A DNA stretch of 64,000 nt from Mycolicibacterium mucogenicum DSM 44124 (GCF_005670685.2 NZ_CP062008.1:2604001-2668000), one strand, 5' to 3'; shown: positions 14,761 to 23,221, counted from the stretch's first letter. The notes: generated from the letters alone by a model not told the origin. A program made the numbers and translations.

Positions 14761-15719
14761 GCCGAGGCCTGGAATTCCGGCAGTACGTCGCGCTCCCAGG
14801 CGTCGAAGAAGCCGTCCATGTCCGGACCGATCTGCTGGACGTAGATCTCGTCGACACCGGCGTCGACGTACTTGCGCACCTGGGCGACATGGGCGTCGAT
14901 GTCGGGTCCGCAGACGATCGCGTCGGTGACGGCCTCGTGCGTCACCAGGCTCGCGGCGGACGCGAAATCCGTTGGCCGGGGCAGAATCTGGTTGAGTTGT
15001 CCGGGTAGCTGCTCGGTGGCCCACAAACGGTGCGCCGTGTCGGCCGCGAATTCCGGGTCCAGGTCCCAGCAGACCTTCATCCCGGCCTGCACCGGCTTGC
15101 GGCCGCCGCCGGCCTCGCGGAACAGCGCAACGCGATCGGCGTCGGGCATGGTGATGCAGTAGCCGTCACCGATCCGCCCTGCCAGCCGGGTTGCCTGCGG
15201 GCCGAAACCCGAAATATAGATCGGTATGCGGTGGTCCGGCAGCGTGTAGATGCGCGCGTCCTGGACGTGGAAGTAGCGGCCGTCGTGGTTCAGTTCTTCG
15301 CCGCGGTGCAGAGCCCTGATGAGCGAGACCGCTTCGGCGAGTCGGTCCAGCCGTTCACCGGCCGAGGGCCACGGGTCGCCGAGGATGTGCTCGTTCAGCG
15401 CCTCTCCGCTGCCGACTCCGAGCCGGAAGCCGCCGCGCAGCTGCACGGCGGCTGTCGCGGCGGCCTGCGCGATGATCGCGGGATGTATCCGGAACGTCGG
15501 GCACGTGACGGCGGTCGTCACGGGTAGTGCCGTCACCTCGGACAGCGTGCCCAGAATGCCCCAGACGAAGGGGCTTTGGCCCTGTTCGTCGTTCCACGGG
15601 TGGAAGTGGTCTGATACCCACAGCGCGTGGAATCCGGCTTCCTCGGCTCGTCTGGCCTGAGCGATCAGGTCGTGGGGATTGAACTGTTCACAGCAGAGGA
15701 AGTAACCGATATGCGTCAT
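14751..15719 (-). CDS. LLM class F420-dependent oxidoreductase
   Basis: 322 residues, TIM-barrel luciferase-like family. Typical features: IGYFLCCEQFNP start, RRAEEAGFHALWVSDHFHPW, LRGGFRLGVGSGEALNEHILGD and GFGPQATRLAGRIGDGYC. It belongs to the FGD-like branch that uses coenzyme F420; the substrate (sugar phosphate or another) is not clear. Start ATG 15719, 9 nt after GGGTAC with a GATT -35, a SigF-like and leaderless arrangement. Two in-frame upstream codons that could start earlier lie across the promoter and are rejected. Confidence 0.85.
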   Translation of the reverse strand: MTHIGYFLCCEQFNPHDLIAQARRAEEAGFHALWVSDHFHPWNDEQGQSPFVWGILGTLSEVTALPVTTAVTCPTFRIHPAIIAQAAATAAVQLRGGFRLGVGSGEALNEHILGDPWPSAGERLDRLAEAVSLIRALHRGEELNHDGRYFHVQDARIYTLPDHRIPIYISGFGPQATRLAGRIGDGYCITMPDADRVALFREAGGGRKPVQAGMKVCWDLDPEFAADTAHRLWATEQLPGQLNQILPRPTDFASAASLVTHEAVTDAIVCGPDIDAHVAQVRKYVDAGVDEIYVQQIGPDMDGFFDAWERDVLPEFQASAYA

Positions 15720-15728
15720 GTGGGCCGC

Positions 15729-15754
15729 GTACCCGGCAAGTGAGGCGGACAATC
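15729..15754 (-). promoter_or_regulatory. SigF-like promoter of the F420 oxidoreductase
   Basis: Minus strand: GATT (15751-15754), 16 nt, GGGTAC (15729-15734), 9 nt before the ATG. The -35 has one mismatch. Confidence 0.45.
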
Positions 15755-15770
15755 CCGCTAGGGAGTTACG

Positions 15771-15806
15771 ATGATTACGGCCACCTGCCACCACATAACG
15801 ACATGA
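15771..15806 (+). CDS. Possible leader peptide (11 codons) before the PAS-ANTAR gene
   Basis: A short open frame MITATCHHITT starts at ATG 15771 with an AGGGAG ribosome site 5 nt upstream and ends in TGA that overlaps the ATG 15803 of the next gene (ATGA). The spacing and coupling suggest translational coupling or a sensing leader. Support is only positional; it could be chance. Confidence 0.35.
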   Translation: MITATCHHITT

Positions 15807-16465
15807 GTGAAACCGACGGCGAAATCGCCGAGTCCGAGTCCTGGGACGTCGCCGCCGTGTTCAGCGGCGGCGCTGAGCAGCATGTCGGCAGCTTTCAGTT
15901 CAATCTCGCCGAACAACGGTGGGTGTGGTCTGAAGAGGTGGCCCGCATGCACGGCTACGCGCTGGGGGAAGTGGAGCCCACCACCGAATTGCTGTTGAGT
16001 CACAAGCATCCAGACGACCGGGCCAAGGTCGCCGAGATTCTCGAGCGGGTGCAGACGGGTGGGTTGTTCAGCAGCCGGCACCGCATCGTCGACGCCGACG
16101 GGAGGATCCACTGGGTGGTGGTGGTCAGTGACCGGATGACCGACGACGACGGTGAGGTCACCGGCACGCACGGCTACTACATCGATGTCACCGCCGGCAT
16201 CCAGTCCGACCTCACCACGGCCATGGCCTCGGTGGTGGAGTCGCGCGCCGTGATCGACCAGGCCAAGGGCGTCCTCATGGCGGCGTACGGCATCGACGCC
16301 GACCGTGCCTTCGAGATTCTGAAATGGCGCTCGCAAGCCACCCAGGTGAAGCTCAGGACCGTCGCGGCCCGGTTGTTGGACGCCGTCATTCGCGAAGGAC
16401 TCGCCCCTGACACCGTCAGCGCGATCGACCATCTGTTGCTAGTCGACGGACCCAGCGAGGCTTGA
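15803..16465 (+). CDS. PAS-ANTAR domain protein
   Basis: 220 residues. The N-terminal PAS fold (about 20-135) includes WSEEVARMHGYALGEVEP and the DADGRIHWVVVVSDR...GTHGYYIDVT end. The C-terminal ANTAR domain (about 150-205) has SRAVIDQAKGVLMAAYGIDA and a three-helix layout; ANTAR domains bind two-hexaloop RNA hairpins to control termination. The mycobacterial PAS-ANTAR proteins are common stress regulators. ATG 15803 overlaps a short upstream frame; an in-frame upstream start at 15740 also exists but would start before that leader. RNA target not found here. Confidence 0.85.
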   Translation: MSETDGEIAESESWDVAAVFSGGAEQHVGSFQFNLAEQRWVWSEEVARMHGYALGEVEPTTELLLSHKHPDDRAKVAEILERVQTGGLFSSRHRIVDADGRIHWVVVVSDRMTDDDGEVTGTHGYYIDVTAGIQSDLTTAMASVVESRAVIDQAKGVLMAAYGIDADRAFEILKWRSQATQVKLRTVAARLLDAVIREGLAPDTVSAIDHLLLVDGPSEA

Positions 16466-16490
16466 CAAAGCGTCGAACAATTGTTCGAAT
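16462..16490 (+). promoter_or_regulatory. Promoter with embedded LexA box
   Basis: TTGACA (16462-16467), 17 nt, TCGAAT (16485-16490), a few nt before the GTG at 16496, so a leaderless transcript. The -35 overlaps the stop codon of the PAS-ANTAR gene. Confidence 0.55.
16473..16488. promoter_or_regulatory. LexA (SOS) box
   Basis: TCGAACAATTGTTCGA, a perfect 16-bp palindrome and exact match to the mycobacterial LexA consensus TCGAAC-N4-GTTCGA. It covers the -10 of the promoter, so LexA binding would block transcription of the radical SAM gene. Confidence 0.9.
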
Positions 16491-16495
16491 GAAGT

Positions 16496-17521
16496 GTGCG
16501 GTGGGACGGGCAGACGGTGGCGCGGGCCGAGGCGGACGGCGCGCTACCCGGCCTGGAACGGCTCGGTCTGGTGCGCAGCGTCCGGGTTCCCAAATTCGAC
16601 GGCATCACGTTCCATGAGGTGCTCTGCAAGTCGGCGCTGAACAAAGTGCCGGAAGCGTCGAATCTGCCGTTCCGGTACACCGTCAACGCCTACCGTGGCT
16701 GCTCGCACGCGTGCCGGTACTGCTTCGCCAGGCCCACGCACGAGTATCTGGACTTCGACTCCGGAAATGACTTCGACCGGGAACTCGTCGTGAAGACGAA
16801 TGTCGCGGAAGTGTTGCGGCGGGAGCTCTTTCGGCGGTCGTGGACGCGTGACGCCGTCGCACTCGGTACCAATACCGATCCCTATCAACGCGCCGAGGGC
16901 CGGTACGCGCTGATGCCGGGAATCATCGCGGCGCTGTCGGATTCGGGAACGCCGTTCTCGATCCTGACCAAGGGCACGCTGCTGCGCCGCGACCTGCCAC
17001 TGATCGTCGACGCGGGCACCCGCGTGGGGGTCAGCGTCTCGGTGTCGCTGGCGATGCTCGACCCCGATCTGCACCGGTCGGTCGAACCCGGGACCCCCAC
17101 GCCGGCCGCACGATTGGAGCTCATCTCGGCCATCACGGCGGCCGGGCTCGACTGCCACGTGATGGTGGCGCCGGTGCTGCCGTACCTGACCGACTCGGAG
17201 GCGCATCTGGAGGCGTTGCTGTCGCGCATCGCGGCGGCCGGTGCCACGGGTGTGACGGTCTTCGGACTGCATCTTCGCGGCGCGACGCGTGGCTGGTTCC
17301 TGGCGTGGCTGGGCTCGACGTATCCCGAACTGCTGCCCAAGTATCGCGAATTGTACGGGCGCGGTGCGTATCTCGGACCGGAGTACCGCGAACGGTTGCG
17401 TAATCGGGCCGCGCCACTGGTCGCGCGATACGGCCTCGGCGGCCGGGCGAACAGACTTGACACCGTGCGTACCGCCCCGGCGGCAGTGTCCGCCGGGGCG
17501 GTGCAGCCTGCGTTGTTCTGA
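16496..17521 (+). CDS. Radical SAM protein, Rv2578c family
   Basis: 341 residues. The [4Fe-4S] motif CSHACRYCFARP (CxxxCxxC) lies about residues 69-80 after a YRG turn. The rest is a TIM-barrel radical-SAM core (TNTDPYQRAEG, ILTKGTLLRRDLP, GVSVSVSLAML). It resembles spore photoproduct lyase-like and Rv2578c family proteins; DNA repair is likely given its LexA control, but the reaction is not established. GTG 16496 is the start, following a LexA-controlled promoter. In M. tuberculosis the homologue is also among the SOS genes (family knowledge). Confidence 0.85.
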   Translation: MRWDGQTVARAEADGALPGLERLGLVRSVRVPKFDGITFHEVLCKSALNKVPEASNLPFRYTVNAYRGCSHACRYCFARPTHEYLDFDSGNDFDRELVVKTNVAEVLRRELFRRSWTRDAVALGTNTDPYQRAEGRYALMPGIIAALSDSGTPFSILTKGTLLRRDLPLIVDAGTRVGVSVSVSLAMLDPDLHRSVEPGTPTPAARLELISAITAAGLDCHVMVAPVLPYLTDSEAHLEALLSRIAAAGATGVTVFGLHLRGATRGWFLAWLGSTYPELLPKYRELYGRGAYLGPEYRERLRNRAAPLVARYGLGGRANRLDTVRTAPAAVSAGAVQPALF

Positions 17522-17522
17522 G

Positions 17523-18527
17523 TCAGCCGACGTGGAGGACCGCGGCGCCCGAGATACGTCCGGCGGCCAGATCGCCCAGGGCACGGTCTGCCTGGTCGAG
17601 AGGGTAGATCGGGGCCGTGACATCGATGTGGTGGGTGCCGGCGAAGGCGAGGAATTCCCGGGCATCGGCGCGCGTGTTCGATGCCACCGACCGCACCTGG
17701 CGTTCCTGGAACAGATGGCGCTGGTAATTCAGTTCGGGGATGTCACTGAGATGAATGCCGGCAATCGCCAGGGTGCCGCCACGATCGAGGGCTTCGAGCG
17801 CCGGCAACACCAGATCACCCACGGGCGCGAACAGGATCGCGGCGTCCAAGGCGACCGGTGGCCGCGCCGTGGCGCCCTGGGCCGAGGCGGCACCGAGGGC
17901 GAGCGCGAGTTGCTGGGCAGCCTCGCCGCGGGTCATGACGTGCACCTCGGCGCCCTGGGCGAGCGCCACCTGCGCGGTGATGTGGGCACTGCCGCCGAAG
18001 CCATAGATTCCGAGCCGGCCACCGGCGGGTAGGTCGGCCCGAAGCAGCGACCGATAGCCGATGATGCCGGCACACAGCAGCGGTGCCAGTTCGGCGTCGG
18101 TGTATCCCGTGGGCAGCCGGTGGACGTAATCGGCTGGTGCCGTGATGAATTCGGCGTAGCCGCCGTCGGCGTCCCAGCCGGTGTAGCGGGAATGCGGGCA
18201 CAGGTTCTCGGCGCCGCGGAGGCAGAATCGGCAGCTGCCGCAGGTGTGGCGGAGCCAGGCCACCCCGACCCGATCACCGACGGCGAGCTGCGGATGGGCG
18301 TGTTCGCCGACCGCCACCACCTCGCCCACCACTTCGTGGCCCGGGATGACGAGCGGTCGGTGCACCGGCAGGTCACCCTCGGCGATGTGTAAGTCGGTGC
18401 GACACACACCGCACGCCCGCACGGCGATGAGCACTTCACCGTCACCGGGCGCGGGGACATCGACGGAGTCGAATTCGAGTGGACCGCGCGCTATCGGCGC
18501 GGGCTCACGCACTCGCCATGCGCGCAT
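17523..18527 (-). CDS. Zinc-dependent alcohol dehydrogenase
   Basis: 334 residues, MDR superfamily. Catalytic zinc: CGVCRTDLH and GHEVVGEV; structural zinc: [17 protein letters not shown]; nucleotide site: [13 protein letters not shown]. It oxidises alcohols or reduces aldehydes with NAD(P); substrate unknown. It resembles the AdhA-type mycobacterial enzymes. Start ATG 18527. It ends 2 nt from the radical SAM stop (convergent). It is the last gene of a minus-strand run of oxidoreductases. Confidence 0.85.
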   Translation of the reverse strand: MRAWRVREPAPIARGPLEFDSVDVPAPGDGEVLIAVRACGVCRTDLHIAEGDLPVHRPLVIPGHEVVGEVVAVGEHAHPQLAVGDRVGVAWLRHTCGSCRFCLRGAENLCPHSRYTGWDADGGYAEFITAPADYVHRLPTGYTDAELAPLLCAGIIGYRSLLRADLPAGGRLGIYGFGGSAHITAQVALAQGAEVHVMTRGEAAQQLALALGAASAQGATARPPVALDAAILFAPVGDLVLPALEALDRGGTLAIAGIHLSDIPELNYQRHLFQERQVRSVASNTRADAREFLAFAGTHHIDVTAPIYPLDQADRALGDLAAGRISGAAVLHVG

Positions 18528-18547
18528 GAACCCAGCCTACGTCGGGG

Positions 18548-19528
18548 TCAACCGGCCCGGACGTGAAAGACGTCCGACAAGGGGCGGCGCGGTGTCGGCG
18601 GTGGCACATCGTCGAATTCGGGCGCGACGCCGATCCGGACCAGCGCCTGCGGTAGCGGATGGCCCGTGAGCGTACCGATGATGTCGCGGGTGGCAGGGTG
18701 CTCGGTCACATGGGTCAGGGTGCAACTCGCCAGCCCGGCGGCGGTGGCTTCGATGAGCACCGCCGACAACGTCTCGCCACAGGCCAGGATGCTCTGCGGG
18801 GTGTCGTCGAACGCCGAGATCACCACGATGGTGGCTTGATCGTCGCCGCTGTGCTGCCGTCTTTCCTTGGTATGCGTCACCGGGAAGGTCCGTCCGACCT
18901 CGACCCGATCCGATTCCGCGGCCGAAACCAGTGCGCTGTGCGGAATTCCGGTGGTGGCCCCGAAAGGAGCTGTCCACCAGGCCAATTCGGCGTGATATGA
19001 CGTGTCGTACATGCGCAGCGCCTCGGCGAGATGGGAGGCCTCGGCTACTTTGTCCCGCTGCTGCGGCGTGATCAGGTCGACGTGAGTGGGTCGGTCCTCG
19101 ACAGCCAGTCGCAGGAGCATCTCGAACGCCGCCAGGTTCTCGACGGGGTCGTAGGGCAGCCGGTCCGAACGTCGACGCGCGATGGCGTCGGCGTCCCGGC
19201 GCTGGGCAGTTGTGACGCCGGCCGACTGGCGGAACTCGATATCTGCCAGGTGGTGGCGGTTGTTCGGATTTGGAAAACGGTCCACCAGGATCTCCCAGCC
19301 GCGCGCGGCCATGACCACGCGCAGATGGTCCAGGGCCGCGCCGCAGCTCAGCAAGGCCTGGCGGCCGGAGCTGTCGGTGTCCACCAACTGATCGGGATCG
19401 AGGAAAAGCCGCAAGGTTGTCGATTCGAGCACCCAGATCCACGGCTGGCTGTTGTGGAACGACGGTGCCCGGCAGGCCGAATGAACTGCGTCCTCGATCT
19501 CCCCAAGCGCAACGGCGGTTTTCATCAT
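18548..19528 (-). CDS. Acg-family nitroreductase-like flavoprotein
   Basis: About 326 residues. The N-terminal APSFHNSQPWIW motif is diagnostic of the Acg/Rv2032-Rv3131 family, nitroreductase-fold proteins thought to bind FMN without clear reductase activity and linked to dormancy. A second flavin-type half lies at the C-terminus (ETLSAVLIEATAAGLASCTL). Start: ATG 19528 or 19525; no ribosome site decides. I looked for a DosR box upstream, usual in M. tuberculosis, and did not see one. 20 nt upstream of the alcohol dehydrogenase, so probably co-transcribed. Confidence 0.8.
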   Translation of the reverse strand: MMKTAVALGEIEDAVHSACRAPSFHNSQPWIWVLESTTLRLFLDPDQLVDTDSSGRQALLSCGAALDHLRVVMAARGWEILVDRFPNPNNRHHLADIEFRQSAGVTTAQRRDADAIARRRSDRLPYDPVENLAAFEMLLRLAVEDRPTHVDLITPQQRDKVAEASHLAEALRMYDTSYHAELAWWTAPFGATTGIPHSALVSAAESDRVEVGRTFPVTHTKERRQHSGDDQATIVVISAFDDTPQSILACGETLSAVLIEATAAGLASCTLTHVTEHPATRDIIGTLTGHPLPQALVRIGVAPEFDDVPPPTPRRPLSDVFHVRAG

Positions 19529-19577
19529 GTGCCCACATTGCCCCGCCGCGAAGCGGCTCAGACAGGGCCAGAAGTCA

Positions 19578-20195
19578 TCAGTTTTCCAACGCGCGCAGGC
19601 AGAACGCGTAGATGCGCTCGCTGCCGATGGGGGTGAGGTCCAGGCCCGGTCCCAGTGCGCGCAGTCGCAGGGCACCGAAGATGGTCTGCATGACCAGTGC
19701 CGCCGTGGCTTCGACGTCGAGGCCGGAAGCAAAGGTGCCATCGGTCATTCCGCGTTCGACGATGTTGACGATGAGCGCGTGCAACGGTGTGAGCACCCGG
19801 CCGTAGTCGTCCGGCATCGTTTCGGCCAGGCGGTCGTGGTAAAAGGTCAGCCCGCGATTGATGCGGTCCTGGGTGCTCGACGCGGGCGGCACGCAGATGC
19901 GGTCGACAAGCTCACGCAGCGCGTCCGCGGGGCTCAGCTCGGCCGCCTCGGCCTGCCACGTCGTGGTGAACTCGGTCAGCATCGCGTCGATCAGCGCCAG
20001 CACCAGCTCGTCCTTGGTGGCGAAGTGCTGATAGAAGGCCCGCAACGACGTCTTCGAGCGCTCCACGACCTGGAGCACCGTGAACTCCGTGCGGCCGGTC
20101 TCACCGAGGATGTCGAGGGCCGAGCGCATGAACTGTGTGGCGCGCGCCTGCGCGTCGAGACTGTTGCTTGCCACCTCGGCGTTCGACTTCGCCAT
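19578..20195 (-). CDS. TetR family transcriptional regulator
   Basis: 205 residues. N-terminal HTH at about 25-70 (ALDILGETGRTEFTVLQVVE then SKTSLRAFYQHFATKDELV). The C-terminal ligand domain is all-helical. It lies 19 nt after the SDR gene in the same direction, and another TetR gene starts the cluster. Which of the two controls the operon is not clear. ATG 20195 is the start. Confidence 0.85.
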   Translation of the reverse strand: MAKSNAEVASNSLDAQARATQFMRSALDILGETGRTEFTVLQVVERSKTSLRAFYQHFATKDELVLALIDAMLTEFTTTWQAEAAELSPADALRELVDRICVPPASSTQDRINRGLTFYHDRLAETMPDDYGRVLTPLHALIVNIVERGMTDGTFASGLDVEATAALVMQTIFGALRLRALGPGLDLTPIGSERIYAFCLRALEN

Positions 20196-20214
20196 GGCGA
20201 CTGAGGTTACCCGG

Positions 20215-21036
20215 TCAGATCTTGAGATAACCCTTGTCTGCCGGGATTTGCGCCGCCGTCACCAACGATGATGCGTCGCTCGCCAACCACACCACGATGT
20301 CCGAGATCTGGTCCGGCTTGATGAGTGAATCCGTCGGCAGCGCGCCGGGGGAGAAGCTGTGGATGTACTGCGGATGATCCTGCAGGACCTGGTACATCGA
20401 CACGTCGTTGCCCATCGGGGTGTCGGTGCCGTACGGGTGTACCGAATTCACGCGGATGCCGAACTCGCCCAACTCGACGGCCAGCGCGTTGACCATGCCC
20501 ACGACACCGAACTTGCTGGCGCAGTAGTGCCCGCAACCCGGCACCGCCTTGATGCCGGCCGCCGAGCTGGTGGCGATGATCGACCCACCGTTGCCGGCCT
20601 CGATCATCGCCGGCACGACAGCCCGGATGGTGTGCCACACGCCGGTCAGGTTGATGTCCAGGGTGTCCTGCCACTGCTGTGGGGAAATCTCCCAGAGCCG
20701 TCCCCAGTTGAGCACGCCCGCGTTGGCCACCACGATGTCCAGCCGCCCGAACTGCTCGATGGTCTCGGCGACCACGCGCTGCTGGCCTTCGGCATCCCGG
20801 ACGTCGACCTGCTTGGCGTAGATCTTGCGACCTTCGCCTTCGACGAGGTTCACCGTCTCGGCCAGATCCGCGGGAGTCGCCGGCTCGTACCCGTTGGCTT
20901 CCGCGACGGGCGCGCAGGCGTCGATGGCGACGATGTCGGCTCCGGCTCGCGCCAGCCGCACACAGTGCGAACGGCCCTGTCCGCGCGCCGCCCCGGTGAC
21001 ATAGGCGACCTTGCCGGCCAGTGGTTGATCGATCAT
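20215..21036 (-). CDS. Mycofactocin-coupled short-chain dehydrogenase
   Basis: 273 residues. NAD site TGAARGQGRSHCVRLA, NAG motif (VVANAGVLNWG), catalytic Ser in ATSSAAG, and Tyr-Lys in YCASK. The sequence type (AARGQGRSHCVRLARAGADI) is that of SDRs that keep NAD bound and pass electrons to the cofactor mycofactocin. It would oxidise an alcohol made or used by the adjoining flavoprotein monooxygenase. ATG 21036 overlaps that gene's stop (ATGA), so they are coupled. Confidence 0.85.
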   Translation of the reverse strand: MIDQPLAGKVAYVTGAARGQGRSHCVRLARAGADIVAIDACAPVAEANGYEPATPADLAETVNLVEGEGRKIYAKQVDVRDAEGQQRVVAETIEQFGRLDIVVANAGVLNWGRLWEISPQQWQDTLDINLTGVWHTIRAVVPAMIEAGNGGSIIATSSAAGIKAVPGCGHYCASKFGVVGMVNALAVELGEFGIRVNSVHPYGTDTPMGNDVSMYQVLQDHPQYIHSFSPGALPTDSLIKPDQISDIVVWLASDASSLVTAAQIPADKGYLKI

Positions 21037-22595
21037 GCGCTGAGCTCCTCACTCATCGTGGCGGCCTGCACATTGCTGAACTCGTAGTCCGTCAGCGGCG
21101 ATCGCCGCGCGAAAATCCTTGCGCCGGTGATGGTTTGCGGTCGGTAGTAGGGCGTTTCGTGCTGAGAGTTGACGAAGTACGTCCGCAGCTCGGGGTTGCG
21201 GGTGTAGTACGTGTGGGCGGTCCGGCCGCGGCGGTCCATCAGGGCGTTCCACTTGTGGAAGGCGTCGTTGCTCACCGCCACGACAGGTGCGTCCGACCGG
21301 CGGCGGGCTTCAGTGATCATCCGAACCGCATGGGCGGCAACGGTTTCGACATAGTCCATCCACGCGAACCCGACATATCCCAGCGGGCCGACGATCTCCC
21401 AGCGGTTGGGCAGCCGGGGGTGCGCCGTGCCGGCGTAGGCGTGCAGTCCGTGGGCGCGGTAGTACTCGGCAAGGTCGAAACCGTTGGAGCCCAAGATGGT
21501 TCCGGGCCGGTACGTCTCCGGATCGGTCCACAGCTCGTAGCCCGTGGCGGTTACCAGCAGGTCGGCCGGGTGGTCCACGCCGTCGACGGTGCGGACGCCG
21601 TCGCGGGTGATCCGCTCGATGGGCGTGGTGATCAGGTGCGTGTCGGGGTGGTTGAGCGCCGGCAGGAACGAGCTGGAGATCACCGGGCGTTTGGCCATGA
21701 TGCCGTACCGGGGGAGCAGCGCCTTGCGGGTCGCCGGGTCCCGCACGGTCGACCGCAGCAGCAACCGGTAGAGGTTGCGGCTGTTGCCGTCGTAGAGGGG
21801 CATGAGCCTGGTCAGCACCTTGCGGGGCAGCCGGGAGAAGACGTGCACGATCGGCACGACCATGGTCACATCCATCAGCAGGCGACCGAATGCGTTGGCG
21901 GCGCTGACCATACCGGGCACCTTGAGCAGCCGCTGCATCCACTGCGGGATGTCGAAGTCGATCTTGGGCAGTACCCAGGCCGGAGTGCGTTGGTACACAT
22001 CGAGATTGGCGGCGACCCCGGACAGTGCCCCGGTGATCTGCACGCCGCTGGAGCCGGTACCGATCACCGCGACGCGCTTGCCGCGGACGTCATAGTCGTC
22101 GTCCCAGTCGTTGGGGCGCAGGATGGTGCCTTGGAAGTCTTCGATGCCGTCGATGTCGATGACGTTCTTGGCGTTGACATATCCGCCGACCGAGCTGATC
22201 AGGAACCGGGCCGTCACATCCGGCTGGTTGCGGATGGACAGCCGCCACAGGCCGGCGTCGTCGTCCCACTGTTGGCGCAGCACCTCGGAGTTCGCGCGCA
22301 GGTGCGGCCGCAGGCCGAGCTTGTCGGCGGTGTCGCGCAGGTAGGCGTAGATCTCCGGGCCGGGCGCGAAGAATCGGGACCAGTGGGGGTTGGGCGCGAA
22401 CGACAGCTGGTACCACAGCGAGGGGATGTCGACGGCGAGCCCGGGGTAGTGGTTGTCGCGCCAGGTGCCACCGAAGTCGTCGCCGCGGTCGACGATGGCG
22501 AAGTCGTGAATCCCTTTCTGCTGCAACAGGTGAGCCGAGGCGATGCCGCCGGGCCCAGCGCCGATGATGACCACTTCGTGGTCGGGTGCGGTCAT
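21033..22595 (-). CDS. Flavin-containing monooxygenase, Baeyer-Villiger-like
   Basis: 520 residues. FAD site IGAGPGGIASAHLL; the GGTWRDNHYPGLAVD motif typical of BVMOs; NADPH site GTGSSGVQ; near fingerprint FQGTILRPNDWDDD, where the usual His is Arg. It likely oxygenates a ketone or aldehyde to an ester or lactone, or acts as an oxidase because the fingerprint is atypical. Start ATG 22595 overlaps the TetR stop (ATGA). In one operon with the SDR that could provide the ketone from an alcohol. Confidence 0.8.
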   Translation of the reverse strand: MTAPDHEVVIIGAGPGGIASAHLLQQKGIHDFAIVDRGDDFGGTWRDNHYPGLAVDIPSLWYQLSFAPNPHWSRFFAPGPEIYAYLRDTADKLGLRPHLRANSEVLRQQWDDDAGLWRLSIRNQPDVTARFLISSVGGYVNAKNVIDIDGIEDFQGTILRPNDWDDDYDVRGKRVAVIGTGSSGVQITGALSGVAANLDVYQRTPAWVLPKIDFDIPQWMQRLLKVPGMVSAANAFGRLLMDVTMVVPIVHVFSRLPRKVLTRLMPLYDGNSRNLYRLLLRSTVRDPATRKALLPRYGIMAKRPVISSSFLPALNHPDTHLITTPIERITRDGVRTVDGVDHPADLLVTATGYELWTDPETYRPGTILGSNGFDLAEYYRAHGLHAYAGTAHPRLPNRWEIVGPLGYVGFAWMDYVETVAAHAVRMITEARRRSDAPVVAVSNDAFHKWNALMDRRGRTAHTYYTRNPELRTYFVNSQHETPYYRPQTITGARIFARRSPLTDYEFSNVQAATMSEELSA

Positions 22596-23191
22596 GGTGC
22601 CTCTCCGTTGAGTCCATTGATGATGTGGTCGGTGACGAAGCGCCGGATGGCGCGGGGATTGTCTAGATTGACGCCGATGGGCGGGAGCAGTTCGAAACTC
22701 AGCAGCACGCGGACGATCCACTCGCCGGCGCGCGCCGGGTCGACGCCTGGGCCGATCTCACCGTCGCGTTGCGCGGCCTTGACGCGTGGCTTCCAGAGCT
22801 CGACGGCGCGCTTCATCAGGTCTTCACCGATGTTGCGCAGCAGCAGGACGACGATGCCCTCGTTGATGCCCTTCTGTGGCGCTGAGGGCGAGCTCTGCCG
22901 GTGCGCGCAGATCAGGACGGCCGCGGCGGCGACCTGGTCGGCCAGTGTGGACTGCTTGTCGATCTCGGCGGCCATGCCGTCGACGAACGTCGAGGCCAGA
23001 TGGTCCAGCGCGACGCTGATGGCGTGGTCACGACCGCCGAGCGCGTTGTAGACGGTGCCGCGGGAGACGCCGGCGGCCTCGGCCACGGCCGTGAGACTGA
23101 ATTGCCTTGGGCCCAAACGGTGGAGCGTCTCCGCGGTGGCTTCCAGTAGTGCCGGCGAGATGGTGCGCGGTGTCGGCGGCTTTGCGGGCAT
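22592..23191 (-). CDS. TetR family transcriptional regulator
   Basis: About 199 residues. The HTH lies about 20-60 (FSLTAVAEAAGVSRGTVYNA). It is the first gene of the TetR-monooxygenase-SDR-TetR run. Start ATG 23191 or GTG 23197; no Shine-Dalgarno, so a leaderless start is plausible. An imperfect palindrome (23198-23221) directly upstream, between it and the divergent HNH gene, is the likely operator and suggests autoregulation. Confidence 0.85.
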   Translation of the reverse strand: MPAKPPTPRTISPALLEATAETLHRLGPRQFSLTAVAEAAGVSRGTVYNALGGRDHAISVALDHLASTFVDGMAAEIDKQSTLADQVAAAAVLICAHRQSSPSAPQKGINEGIVVLLLRNIGEDLMKRAVELWKPRVKAAQRDGEIGPGVDPARAGEWIVRVLLSFELLPPIGVNLDNPRAIRRFVTDHIINGLNGEAP

Positions 23192-23197
23192 TTGCAC

Positions 23198-23221
23198 ACA
23201 TTAACGAAATTTGTTCAATGT
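23198..23221. promoter_or_regulatory. Candidate TetR operator
   Basis: A 24-nt imperfect palindrome with outer arms ACATT/AATGT and a central AAATTT; 18 of 24 positions are symmetric. It sits directly upstream of the TetR start and before the divergent HNH gene. Confidence 0.5.

Noticed and set aside
19529-19577. Possible DosR box before the Acg-family gene
   Set aside because: The consensus palindrome GGGAC-N-GTCCC was searched for by eye and not found.
21021-23051. A 676-codon plus-strand open frame antisense to the monooxygenase
   Set aside because: Shadow of the flavoprotein; the sense protein has FAD and NADPH motifs.
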